DNA of 23,912 nucleotides from an uncultured Bacteroidales bacterium (GTDB taxonomy: Bacteria > Bacteroidota > Bacteroidia > Bacteroidales > WCHB1-69). The notes beneath the pieces are model-generated. The model ran no database searches and was not told where the DNA came from. It saw only the letters and a list, made by a program, of their open reading frames with translations. The stretch is taken from positions 1 through 23,912 of the forward strand of contig CALDIA010000182.1 of NCBI GenBank assembly GCA_937901455.1. Direction: 5' to 3'. Shown one piece after another: positions 1-7,689 of the stretch. Both the position numbers and the translations under genes were made by a program. The first letter of the stretch is position 1. Each line of letters opens with the position of its first letter.

Positions 1-540
1 CAGGAGTGGTCGGCCGTGATGGGCTATGACTTGGGCTGGTCGGACCTTTACGGCACGGGCGACCGGATGCCGGCGTACAACGTGTCGCACACGGAAGCGG
101 AAGCCTTCGTGGAGCGCTTGAGCGCGATGACCCGACTGTCTTTCCGACTGCCCACCGAGGCGCAGTGGGAGTATGCCGCACGGGGCGGAAGCCAATCCCG
201 GCATTGGCGGTACAGTGGCGGCGAAAACGCCAATGATGTCGCTTGGCACAACGGTAATGCCGGCGGAATGCTGCACCTTGTGGGCGGGAAACTGGCCAAC
301 GAATTAGGGCTCTGCGATATGAGCGGAAACCTGTGGGAGTGGTGCCGCGACAGCTACGGGCCCTACTCGGTGGATGTCGGCCCCGACCCAAGCTTCTCGA
401 CGGGAAGCCCCTACGTGCTGCGCGGCGGAGCGTGGACCTACCTGCCCGCCTACTGCCGCGTGAGCTGCCGCGATCAATACGACGGCGCCGCCGCCAGCAT
501 TTCCGTCGGGTTCCGGGTGGCGATGAGATGTATCCCGTAG
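1..540 (+). CDS. FGE-sulfatase (SUMF1-like) domain protein, 3' part
   Basis: The reading frame is open from the first base, so the gene starts upstream of the window; 179 residues are visible. It shows the hallmarks of the formylglycine-generating-enzyme / C-type-lectin-like fold in order: VTQ-type entry (QEWSAVMG), LPTEAQWEYAARGG, LGLCDMSGNLWEWCRD, VLRGGAW and a terminal GFRVA. Known FGE enzymes bind copper through two cysteines after RGGS; here the first position appears to be Tyr (RGGAWTYLPAYC), so I infer a structural or ligand-binding FGE-fold protein rather than an active sulfatase-maturing enzyme. The N-terminus, and so any signal peptide, is not visible. It lies 97 bp upstream of the FISUMP protein on the same strand, but that gene has its own promoter. 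The family call is firm; the role is not known. Confidence 0.88.
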   Translation, partial: QEWSAVMGYDLGWSDLYGTGDRMPAYNVSHTEAEAFVERLSAMTRLSFRLPTEAQWEYAARGGSQSRHWRYSGGENANDVAWHNGNAGGMLHLVGGKLANELGLCDMSGNLWEWCRDSYGPYSVDVGPDPSFSTGSPYVLRGGAWTYLPAYCRVSCRDQYDGAAASISVGFRVAMRCIP

Positions 541-560
541 GCCGTGGCATAAGGCCGATA

Positions 561-637
561 TTCGCGAAAATTTGTGTGTTCTCCACTTTTGTTCGCGAAA
601 ATTTGTATTTTTGCGCGTTTTATTCGCGAAAATTTGT
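561..637 (+). repeat. Three direct repeats TTCGCGAAAATTTGT at exact 31-bp spacing
   Basis: The 15-bp sequence TTCGCGAAAATTTGT occurs without mismatch at 561-575, 592-606 and 623-637. Start-to-start spacing is 31 bp both times, about three helical turns, so all copies face the same side of the DNA. Each begins with the 8-bp palindrome TTCGCGAA. The spacers between copies differ in sequence. Copy 2 touches the -7 promoter box of the FISUMP gene and copy 3 ends directly at its ATG (638). I infer an operator array; no factor is known to me. Confidence 0.85.
606..614 (+). promoter_or_regulatory. Bacteroidota-type -7 box for the FISUMP gene
   Basis: TATTTTTGC fits the Bacteroidota primary-sigma -7 consensus TAnnTTTG. 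Transcription would start near 620, leaving a leader of under 20 nt before the ATG at 638. No good TTTG -33 box sits 19-21 bp upstream; repeat copies 1 and 2 occupy that area. The box also argues against an earlier start codon at 572. Confidence 0.6.
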
Positions 638-3625
638 ATGGTACAACTTGACTTGAATAAAATCATCTGTCTGACAATCCTGGTATTCTCTTTATTGGTC
701 GGTTATCCCCAAGAGACCGTCACCCTGCAGTTCACCGGCAAGGATCAGAACGGCCAACATGTGCCACTGACCAGCGTGCTGGTGGAGAACGTCTCCAAGC
801 ACTGGCAGGAGATGCTCTATTATCCCGACACGACCCTCTTTATCGGGGGCACCGGCATCGAGGATGCGGCTTGGGACGGCGGCATGCGGCTTTACCAAAA
901 CGTGCCGAATCCCTTTGACGGTATCACCGACTTCGTGCTCTACCTGCCCGAAGCCTCTAAAGTATTGTTGGAGATTTACGACCTGAACGGCAGGTTGGCG
1001 GCTGACTATTCGGGATCCTTGGAGCAGGGCGGCCACCAGTTCAGGGCCTGGTTGGACGCGCCGCAGACTCACCTTCTGAAATCGTCTTCCAAAGACGGCA
1101 CCCTTCAGATCAAGATGGTCAATATGGGCCGCGCCGGGCAGAACCGGATTGAATATCTCGGAATGGCAAGTGTACCTGAGGTGAAAAACGGCGGCAAAGG
1201 GAACACCAACCAGCCATTCTCCTTCGGCGACATTTTCTTGTACAAAGGGTTTGTGCAAGTGGCGGGCATGGAATACGAGAGCGCCCACGTGCTGCAGGAG
1301 CAATTCGACTCGGAGCTGATTCCGCTGACCTTCACGTTGCCGCTACCCACCGTGACCACCGAGGCCGCCACCAACATCACCACCACAGAAGCCCGACTGA
1401 ACGGTAGCGCTGTGGAAATCTCTGGTTATCCCATTTCCGAAAGTGGGTTTGAATGGTCCGACAATACCTATCTTACAGGGGCGACGACCTCTGTTGCTGG
1501 TTCGGGAGGCGGAGTGTTTCATTACACGGTCTCTAACTTGCAGGTTGGCACCCGCTACTACTACCGGGCCTACGCCAGGACGGCGTTGGGCATCCAATAT
1601 GGTGAAGTGCTGTTTTTTGACACGCAGGCTGAATTGCCTGAGGTGCATACACTTCAAGTAACCGATGTCAAGGCTTCAAGGGCCACTTGTGAGGGTAATG
1701 TGACATACAATGGTGGTGTTTCTGTAACGGTTCGGGGTGTCTGCTGGAGCACCGCACAGAATCCTACGACAAACGACAGCCACACCACTGACATTGGTGG
1801 TAATGGATCTTTCACCAGCATCATCACCGGACTGTCAGCCAGTACCACCTATTATGTGCGGGCGTACGCCACCAACAGCATGGGTACGGTTTATGGGGAA
1901 GAATTGACGTTTACCACCCAACCGCCTTTCTACTGCGGAATTGACACGCTGACCGACTACGACGGCAACGTTTATCACACCATCGAAATCGGGCAGCAGT
2001 GTTGGATAAAGGAGAACTTGCGCACCATACACTACGCTGATGGATCCATTATCCCCGTTGGCACGGAACTCTCCCAAACCACAGCGTATCGTTACTATCC
2101 GAATGACAACAGCGCTAATGTGCCCATTTACGGATATCTTTACAATTGGACTGCGGTGATGCACGGTGCGGCCAGTAGCAATGCCAATCCGAGCGGGGTG
2201 CAGGGCATTTGTCCTGATGGCTGGCACGTGCCAAGCGAAGCTGAATTGAATCAGTTGATAAACTTTGTGAGCAGCCAGAGCCAATATGGTTGTGGAGGAG
2301 ACACCAGCAATATTGTCAAGGCGTTGTCATCCAACACAGAATGGGATTTCTGTACCGGTGTCAACGCTTGCTTTGCAAACTACAATCAACCCCTCAACAA
2401 TGCGACTGGATTCTCGGCTATACCTATAGGATTTGTTGGCTCTGATGTGTGCCATTTTGCTTTTGTTGATTCCGATATAGCTTGCGGCATACGTTCTAGT
2501 ACAGAGCACTTCAATTATGGAACGCATGGCGCGGCCACACTTTCAATAAGATATAGCGGAATAATGATAAACCCATATATTGTTTGCTATGCTACATCTG
2601 TCCGCTGTCTGCTCGATGATTCGGGTGTGGACAGTTCTATTGTGGTAACACCTTTGGTGACCACTGCCAAAATGGAAGATATCACCTCTATGTCAGCCAA
2701 GGCCGGTGGTTTTGTCTCGGGAAGCGGTGGCACTCCCGTGACTTCGCGCGGTGTCTGCTGGAGCACTACGCCTAACCCCACCGTGAGCAACGGCCACACC
2801 TTTGACGGTGACGGCACAGGTCTCTTTTCCAGCAATATGAACAGTCTTACGCCCGGCACCACTTACTACGTTCGTGCCTATGCCACCAACAGCGCGGGTA
2901 CGGCCTACGGGGAACAGCGGGTCTTCACCACCACTCACCCGATCAATGACAGCATTCTGATTGATGCCCAGACCTGTCCCGGTGCAGACACTGTGACCGA
3001 TTATGACGGTAACATCTACCGTACCGTGCAGATTGGCAACCAATGCTGGATGAAGGAGAACCTGCGTACCACGCACTATGCCGATGGCACTGTAATTCCA
3101 GCTGGTAATACAACTTCCAATACAACAGCTTACCGCTATCCACCCCACGGCCACGAAAGTGAAGTAACCATCTACGGTTACTTGTACAATTGGATTGCAG
3201 TGATGAAAGGTGACTCGGCCAGCAATTTGAATCCGAGTGGTGTGCAGGGCATCTGTCCCAACGGCTGGCACGTGCCAAGTCGAACGGAATGGGAACAACT
3301 ACAGAGTTATGTGGGAAGCCAAGGTCAATATGTATGCGGTGGCGACAGCATTCAAATCGCCAAAGCATTGGCTTCTAAAGTGTGGTGTAATACAAACAGT
3401 ACATCCATTGCCTGTGCCGTGTACAATAATGTGAGCGCCAACAATGCCACGGGTTTTTCTGCTCATGATGCTGGATATTTCCGCGACTCTTTTATTTATG
3501 GCGAGGCAAGAATATGGTCAACCGTCAATCAGACTGTTTTTTGTCTGCGACCAAACTCACCCCAATCATACATAAGTGGTGTCTATCCATCAGATGGCGC
3601 CTCCGTCCGCTGCCTCCGCGATTAG
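638..3625 (+). CDS. Secreted FISUMP-domain protein with Fn3-like repeats
   Basis: A 995-aa protein. The start at 638 is chosen because it follows the -7 box and gives a signal peptide (LNKIICLTILVFSLLVG). Order of domains: a Bacteroidales-type N-terminal domain (residues ~28-80); an Ig-like unit resembling a T9SS type A sorting domain (~82-175, with LYQNVPNPFDG and LEIYDLNGR); Fn3-like repeats at ~236-330 and ~331-428; FISUMP domain 1 (~432-663); a third Fn3-like repeat (~668-767); FISUMP domain 2 (~778-995). Both FISUMP domains share DYDGN, CWxKENLRT, YGYLYNW, GICPxGWHVPS and end in SVRCL. The Fn3+FISUMP unit is duplicated with a ~1.04-kb period. The protein is probably exported and surface exposed; its ligand is unknown. 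The stop TAG overlaps, on the opposite strand, a TAA plus codons matching a kinase tail. Confidence 0.88.
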   Translation: MVQLDLNKIICLTILVFSLLVGYPQETVTLQFTGKDQNGQHVPLTSVLVENVSKHWQEMLYYPDTTLFIGGTGIEDAAWDGGMRLYQNVPNPFDGITDFVLYLPEASKVLLEIYDLNGRLAADYSGSLEQGGHQFRAWLDAPQTHLLKSSSKDGTLQIKMVNMGRAGQNRIEYLGMASVPEVKNGGKGNTNQPFSFGDIFLYKGFVQVAGMEYESAHVLQEQFDSELIPLTFTLPLPTVTTEAATNITTTEARLNGSAVEISGYPISESGFEWSDNTYLTGATTSVAGSGGGVFHYTVSNLQVGTRYYYRAYARTALGIQYGEVLFFDTQAELPEVHTLQVTDVKASRATCEGNVTYNGGVSVTVRGVCWSTAQNPTTNDSHTTDIGGNGSFTSIITGLSASTTYYVRAYATNSMGTVYGEELTFTTQPPFYCGIDTLTDYDGNVYHTIEIGQQCWIKENLRTIHYADGSIIPVGTELSQTTAYRYYPNDNSANVPIYGYLYNWTAVMHGAASSNANPSGVQGICPDGWHVPSEAELNQLINFVSSQSQYGCGGDTSNIVKALSSNTEWDFCTGVNACFANYNQPLNNATGFSAIPIGFVGSDVCHFAFVDSDIACGIRSSTEHFNYGTHGAATLSIRYSGIMINPYIVCYATSVRCLLDDSGVDSSIVVTPLVTTAKMEDITSMSAKAGGFVSGSGGTPVTSRGVCWSTTPNPTVSNGHTFDGDGTGLFSSNMNSLTPGTTYYVRAYATNSAGTAYGEQRVFTTTHPINDSILIDAQTCPGADTVTDYDGNIYRTVQIGNQCWMKENLRTTHYADGTVIPAGNTTSNTTAYRYPPHGHESEVTIYGYLYNWIAVMKGDSASNLNPSGVQGICPNGWHVPSRTEWEQLQSYVGSQGQYVCGGDSIQIAKALASKVWCNTNSTSIACAVYNNVSANNATGFSAHDAGYFRDSFIYGEARIWSTVNQTVFCLRPNSPQSYISGVYPSDGASVRCLRD

Positions 3626-3641
3626 CGCGCGGCCTTCTGCC
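3595..3641. repeat. Left copy of a 47-bp direct repeat flanking ATPase 1
   Basis: This 47-bp segment recurs at 4971-5017 with one mismatch (G at 3629, A at 5005). It spans the last codons and stop of the FISUMP gene (GASVRCLRD) and, on the minus strand, the last codons of a kinase-like tail (QKAAR and stop TAA). Similarity ends abruptly on both sides. Confidence 0.9.
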
Positions 3642-3724
3642 TGATGAACCGCACAGACAACGACACAAAAGGTTATTTGACTAACCAAAAACAAACAATG
3701 TTAGGTTAATTGAATAATCTTTTG

Positions 3725-3733
3725 TATCTTTGC
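3725..3733 (+). promoter_or_regulatory. -7 box for ATPase 1
   Basis: TATCTTTGC matches the Bacteroidota -7 consensus, 26 bp before the ATG at 3759. A TTAG at 3701-3704, 20 bp upstream, could serve as a weak -33 box. An inverted repeat GGTTA-N6-TAACC lies further upstream (3671-3686). Confidence 0.6.
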
Positions 3734-3758
3734 GCGCAATTTTAAAAGAGAGACTCAA

Positions 3759-4955
3759 ATGGATACATTGTTCAGAAAACACAAAATGCTGGTCTCGCAG
3801 GCGAACACCACCCTTGTGCGCGAAATAATGAAGACGATTGCCTGGGAAAAGCCTCTTGTCGCAATCCGGGGATCTCGTGGCGTGGGCAAAACCACGCTCA
3901 TGCGGCAGTATGTACGTCAACAGTACGGGGTGAATGCTGGTGAGGCGCTGTATTGCGTCTTGGACAGCATGTATTTCGCAAACCACAATCTGCTGGATCT
4001 GGCTGAACGCTTTCACCAGATGGGTGGAAAACACCTGTTTCTTGACGAGGTTCACCGCTATCCCACTTGGAGCCGCGAAATAAAGGAAATCTCGGATTTG
4101 TATCCCGACTTGCGCATCACATTCACAGGCTCTTCGCTTATCCAAATCCTCAATGCGGATGCGGATCTTTCGCGACGAGTGCTGAGCTACACGATGGAAG
4201 GTCTCTCCTTCCGTGAGTTCCTGTGGTTCTACAAAGGAATACAACTGCCCAAATTCACGCTCAACGAAGTGCTGGGCCAATATGACGACATTTGCCACCG
4301 TGTGAATGCTTTGTGCCACCCCCAACAACTTTTCGAGGAGTATCTGCGCGTGGGATATTTCCCTTTCTATGACGGAGATGAGGACGAATACTACAGCCGC
4401 ATTGAAAATGTGATAGATTTCATTGTGGGGCAGGAAATGACACTCTTTTGCGGAGTGGAACCGGCAAATACGCGAAAAGTCAAGGCTCTGATCCAATTTC
4501 TGGCGGACAGTCACCCTTATGAATTGAATGTCTCCAAACTTTCCACACGACTTGAGCTCAACAAACACACCGTACTCAGCTATATCAACAGTCTTGGACG
4601 GGCCGAACTGTTGCATCTCCTCTATTCTGACAGCAAGACTATCACGCGATTGCAGAAACCGGACAAGATATATCTCCACAATCCCAACATGTTCTATGCT
4701 CTTGGCTATGGTGACAAGATTGGCACCATACGGGAATGTTTTTTCGTGAACCAAGTTTCCGTAAACCATTTGGTGGAGTATGGAAAAGCCCAGGGAGACT
4801 TCCTGGTTGATGGCAGAATCACCATTGAAGTTGGCGGAAAAGACAAGAGTTTTGAGCAGGTGGCAAACATCCCCAATTCCTACATCTTTGCCGACAGAAT
4901 GGAATTTGCAGTGGGGAAGAAACTCCCGCTTTGGATGGCAGGGATGCTGTATTGA
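3759..4955 (+). CDS. AAA_14 / DUF4143 family ATPase (copy 1)
   Basis: A 398-aa P-loop ATPase. Walker A is GSRGVGKTT (residues 38-46), Walker B HLFLDE (92-97), and a sensor-1-like ITFTGSS follows at ~120-126. The C-terminal half fits DUF4143, with a winged-helix-like stretch (KLSTRLELNKHTVLSYI) and a degenerate nuclease-fold tail (DGRITIEVGGK). The biological role of this very common, multi-copy family is not established. The gene has its own promoter and an A/G-rich ribosome-binding region (AAAAGAGAG). It lies between two copies of a 47-bp repeat made of FISUMP/kinase 3' ends, so it looks inserted. It is only distantly similar to the second ATPase at 5118-6278, so the two are not a recent duplication. 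Confidence 0.85.
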   Translation: MDTLFRKHKMLVSQANTTLVREIMKTIAWEKPLVAIRGSRGVGKTTLMRQYVRQQYGVNAGEALYCVLDSMYFANHNLLDLAERFHQMGGKHLFLDEVHRYPTWSREIKEISDLYPDLRITFTGSSLIQILNADADLSRRVLSYTMEGLSFREFLWFYKGIQLPKFTLNEVLGQYDDICHRVNALCHPQQLFEEYLRVGYFPFYDGDEDEYYSRIENVIDFIVGQEMTLFCGVEPANTRKVKALIQFLADSHPYELNVSKLSTRLELNKHTVLSYINSLGRAELLHLLYSDSKTITRLQKPDKIYLHNPNMFYALGYGDKIGTIRECFFVNQVSVNHLVEYGKAQGDFLVDGRITIEVGGKDKSFEQVANIPNSYIFADRMEFAVGKKLPLWMAGMLY

Positions 4956-4970
4956 GGTGCGCCTTTCCTT

Positions 4971-5017
4971 TGGCGCCTCCGTCCGCTGCCTCCGCGATTA
5001 GCGCACGGCCTTCTGCC
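4971..5017. repeat. Right copy of the 47-bp direct repeat (FISUMP 3'-end remnant)
   Basis: It is identical to 3595-3641 except at one base. It encodes an orphan FISUMP ending (GASVRCLRD, stop TAG at 4999-5001) with no FISUMP gene in front: the ATPase 1 stop lies only 15 bp upstream. On the minus strand it carries the last codons of the kinase-tail remnant. Confidence 0.9.
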
Positions 5018-5117
5018 ACTCCACCACCACATTGTTCACCGCAATCATCTTGTTTGCAAACAGGGTGTTGTAGAAGATGACTAACGCATCGCGCTGCCGC
5101 TCGGTCTTGAATATTCC
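4998..5117 (-). pseudogene. C-terminal remnant of a Ser/Thr kinase paralogue
   Basis: Read on the minus strand, this stretch encodes about 39 residues with FYNTLFANKMIAVNNVVVEW near the end, then TAA. It matches the C-terminus of the intact kinase at 6361-7674 (FYNTVFAKRMIAVGEEVYAW) in the same register, at the extreme end of the protein. The DNA is clearly diverged from that gene, so the remnant derives from a different paralogue. It follows the stop codon of ATPase 2 directly and in the same frame. The rest of that kinase is gone, apparently replaced by ATPase 2. Confidence 0.8.
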
Positions 5118-6278
5118 TTAAAAAGGAATGTATGGAACCTGTCGGAAATTCCCGAATCCGTTGAATGTCAAGTCCAAGGATTCGTCCCCGTCGTACAAAA
5201 CACGAGTGCCCACAACGCTTTCACCATACAATTTCCTCAAATAGTCCAAGCCCTTGAAAAATGCCGAATGGCAGTTACGTGCCGATTTGATCTCAAAAGC
5301 CGACAGATTGCTGTATGAACTCTCGACTATCATATCCACTTCGTTCTGTGATTTATCACGGTAGTAATAAAGATGTGGCGACTTGCCGCGGTTGTAAAAT
5401 TGTTTCATCATCTCAGAAACTACATAGTTTTCGAAAATCTGTCCCCTGAGCGGATGCGTTGACAGCTGCTCACCGTTCACAATGCCGAGAAGATGGCACA
5501 AAAGCCCCGTGTCATAGAAGTAACGCTTGGAAGTCTTCACAATGCGTTTCCCAATGTTCCGAAAGTAAGGAGGCAACGTGAATGTAATGTATGAAGTTTC
5601 AAGAATACTGTTCCAGTGCTGGATGGTTTTCATGTCCACCCCGATTTCGTTGGACATGTCTGAAGGAACGAACATACAGCCACATCTGCCGGCTGAAAGT
5701 CGGATGAACTGCGTGAACAACGACAAGTTTTTCACATTGATAAGCTGGCGCAAATCCCTTTCGATATACGTGGAATAATAGGCCGAATAAATGTCGGCGG
5801 GCGGAAGGCTGTGCGCCCAAACAGCTGGGAATCCGCCCCGTAAGACAAGCGTGTCTGTTGCGATACTCTGCATGTCAGGCAGTTCTTCCAAGGAAAGTGG
5901 CAACAATGTCAACACAGCGGTCCTTCCTGCAAGCGACTGGGTAACTTTCTCCATCAAGGAGAAGTTGCTGCTGCCCGTCAGAATGTAATGTCGGTTCTGG
6001 TCTTCATCCGCCGCTATCTGAATATACGAGAATAATTCAGGCATATACTGCGCCTCGTCTATTATAAGCCCGGTTCCGTAATGTCGCAGCAAAGACAATG
6101 TGTCTGAAGAAAAACGTTCCCGTAACTCAATGTTTTCCAAATTGACATATTCGTATTCAGGAAACGCCACCTTGCAAAGCGTTGTTTTGCCAGACTGCCG
6201 TGGCCCAGTGAGCGTTACTACAGGAAATATTTCTGAAAGACGTAAAAGTTCAGTCTTTAAAAGCCTATCTATCAACAT
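5118..6278 (-). CDS. AAA_14 / DUF4143 family ATPase (copy 2)
   Basis: A 386-aa P-loop ATPase. Walker A is GPRQSGKTT (residues 25-33), Walker B GLIIDEAQ (70-77), then ILTGSSNF as sensor 1. The DUF4143 half ends in the usual PD-(D/E)xK-like pattern, NEVD (312-315) and FEIK (328-331), so it is a better match to the family than copy 1. Function is unknown for most members. It has its own promoter (6326-6333) and a leader with an inverted repeat. Its stop codon abuts a kinase-tail remnant, which suggests insertion into, or replacement of, a kinase gene. An inverted repeat ATTCCTT-AAA-AAGGAAT (5113-5129) spans the stop. Confidence 0.88.
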   Translation of the reverse strand: MLIDRLLKTELLRLSEIFPVVTLTGPRQSGKTTLCKVAFPEYEYVNLENIELRERFSSDTLSLLRHYGTGLIIDEAQYMPELFSYIQIAADEDQNRHYILTGSSNFSLMEKVTQSLAGRTAVLTLLPLSLEELPDMQSIATDTLVLRGGFPAVWAHSLPPADIYSAYYSTYIERDLRQLINVKNLSLFTQFIRLSAGRCGCMFVPSDMSNEIGVDMKTIQHWNSILETSYITFTLPPYFRNIGKRIVKTSKRYFYDTGLLCHLLGIVNGEQLSTHPLRGQIFENYVVSEMMKQFYNRGKSPHLYYYRDKSQNEVDMIVESSYSNLSAFEIKSARNCHSAFFKGLDYLRKLYGESVVGTRVLYDGDESLDLTFNGFGNFRQVPYIPF

Positions 6279-6302
6279 AATAATTCAATTTTGGACAAAA
6301 TC

Positions 6303-6315
6303 GGAGTTTAACTCC
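6303..6315 (-). promoter_or_regulatory. Inverted repeat GGAGTT-T-AACTCC in the ATPase 2 leader
   Basis: A perfect 6-bp inverted repeat with a one-base centre sits between the -7 box (6326-6333) and the ATG (6278). The position suits an operator or a small leader hairpin. No regulator is identified. Confidence 0.4.
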
Positions 6316-6324
6316 AATGTTGCC

Positions 6325-6343
6325 GCAAATATACATTTTTTTC
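6325..6343 (-). promoter_or_regulatory. Promoter element of ATPase 2 with -7 box TATATTTG
   Basis: On the minus strand this reads GAAAAAAATGTATATTTGC. The -7 box is at 6326-6333, about 48 bp before the ATG. The 19-mer differs at one base from elements before the GT2 gene (9926-9944) and the fucosidase gene (15857-15875). Confidence 0.6.
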
Positions 6344-6360
6344 AAAAAAAAACTGTTTAT

Positions 6361-7674
6361 TCACTTCGCCGCCTTCTCCCACGCATACACCTCTTCGCCC
6401 ACCGCTATCATACGCTTCGCAAAGACCGTATTGTAGAACATCGTCAACGAATCCTTGATGGGCTCGCACTGCGGGTATCGCCGCAGCACATCGCTGACCA
6501 CGGCCTCCCGGTGCCGTTCCCGGATTTCGTAATTGTTCTTGAAAAAGTCCGATTGAGTGTATTCCGCCAGTTTGTCAATGGGCGACACCCCGCGCGCTGT
6601 CGCCGCCCGGTTCCAGTCCCAGAACGGCTGGAAAACAGCGTCCACCGACTGCTCGATGCTCCTCCTGACCTCCACCGGAAGCTGCCTGTTGTTGTTGGCC
6701 GTGATAGTAGCTGCGGGCTCCGCAACCGCTGTACGCTGCAACTCTGCCGGAAGCGACGAAGCAACGGGTGCCTCCTCAGAAACCGGCACATCCACAGCTG
6801 CCTCCTCCAATGCGACGGGTTCCTGTGTTTTGGTGCTTTGAGCGCTGTCTTCCGCCTGGCCTCCGGATTTCGGAATCAAAATCCATGCACCGAAGGCCAG
6901 CCCAATCACAAGGGCAAGAACGGCAACTACAGGCATTGTCCGATCGCGGCGCTGCATCCGTTGCAGCACCTCCTCTGCATTGCGGTAACGTCGCTCACGG
7001 TCCTCGCGCGTACACTTGTGGATCACGCTGCCATAGCTGTGCGGAAAAAGCTGTCGCAGAATCTTGCCGAAAGCATAGAGGTCGGCGCGGCAGTCTATGG
7101 GAACATTCCCCGCCTTCTGCTCCGGTGCGGCGTACTTGTCCGACCCCGCCGGCTGCTTCAGAATGCCGTGCCAGTCGCTGTCCGCCAGCCCGAAATCGAT
7201 AATCTTGACGTTGTGCCCGTTGCGCGTGACGAGGATGTTGTCGGGCTTGAGATCGCGGTGTACTATCTGCAGGCTGTGATAATACGACATCGCCGACAAC
7301 AATTCATAGGCAATCTTCATTCGAATCTTTCGGTTAGGCTTCTGCGCAAGGAACTCCTTGATGGTCACACCGTCAACGTACTCCATCACGATGCAGGGCC
7401 CGGCCACAGGGTCGGTCTCCTTGCTGAAAGTGTGCGCAATATTGGGATGCTCCATCTTCACCCCGAGCTCGAACTCCTTGGTCAGCAGTCTCGTATAAAC
7501 TTCCTTGTGTTGAAATTCAGGTTTTAGGCTCTTGAGCACGAACCACTTGCCATAGCGTTGTGCCTTGTACAAGCGGTTGAAGCCGTCCGACGGGATTTCC
7601 GCATACGCAGTGAACACGTCCGAGATGTTCTCGAAGGAGGAGGTGATTTCGCCGGAAGAGGATATGTCGGACAT
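6361..7674 (-). CDS. Membrane-anchored Hanks-type Ser/Thr protein kinase
   Basis: 437 residues from the ATG at 7674 (a TTG six bases earlier is less likely). The cytoplasmic kinase domain has the ATP-anchoring lysine in FVLKSL (K48), HRDLKPDN (139-146), DFGLAD (160-165) and APEQ (183-186). The glycine-rich GxGxxG loop is not evident, which is unusual. A single transmembrane helix lies at ~248-267. A low-complexity A/E/P/V linker follows, then a C-terminal extracytoplasmic domain (~330-437) with conserved-looking aromatic positions (FWDWNRAA, FFKNNYEIRERH). That domain reappears as a remnant at 4998-5117. The gene begins 15 bp after the EF-G stop on the same strand, so some co-transcription is possible. 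The substrate is unknown; the nearby FISUMP/FGE genes suggest an association by position only. Confidence 0.88.
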   Translation of the reverse strand: MSDISSSGEITSSFENISDVFTAYAEIPSDGFNRLYKAQRYGKWFVLKSLKPEFQHKEVYTRLLTKEFELGVKMEHPNIAHTFSKETDPVAGPCIVMEYVDGVTIKEFLAQKPNRKIRMKIAYELLSAMSYYHSLQIVHRDLKPDNILVTRNGHNVKIIDFGLADSDWHGILKQPAGSDKYAAPEQKAGNVPIDCRADLYAFGKILRQLFPHSYGSVIHKCTREDRERRYRNAEEVLQRMQRRDRTMPVVAVLALVIGLAFGAWILIPKSGGQAEDSAQSTKTQEPVALEEAAVDVPVSEEAPVASSLPAELQRTAVAEPAATITANNNRQLPVEVRRSIEQSVDAVFQPFWDWNRAATARGVSPIDKLAEYTQSDFFKNNYEIRERHREAVVSDVLRRYPQCEPIKDSLTMFYNTVFAKRMIAVGEEVYAWEKAAK

Positions 7675-7689
7675 GTTCAAGCAAGGGTT

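Noticed and set aside
420..540. FGE-fold C-terminus resembling the variable region of a diversity-generating retroelement target, with many NNC codons
   Set aside because: The RGG-W...CR...GFR spacing is common to the whole FGE family, C-ending codons fit the GC-rich codon use, and no reverse transcriptase or template repeat is in the window.
561..637. CRISPR-like array
   Set aside because: Only three 15-bp repeats with 16-bp spacers, directly over a promoter, and no cas genes.
4971..5017. 47-bp repeat as a retroelement template repeat of the FISUMP 3' end
   Set aside because: Similarity stops at the repeat edge instead of covering ~100 bp of variable region, there are no A-specific differences (one G/A change), and no reverse transcriptase is present.
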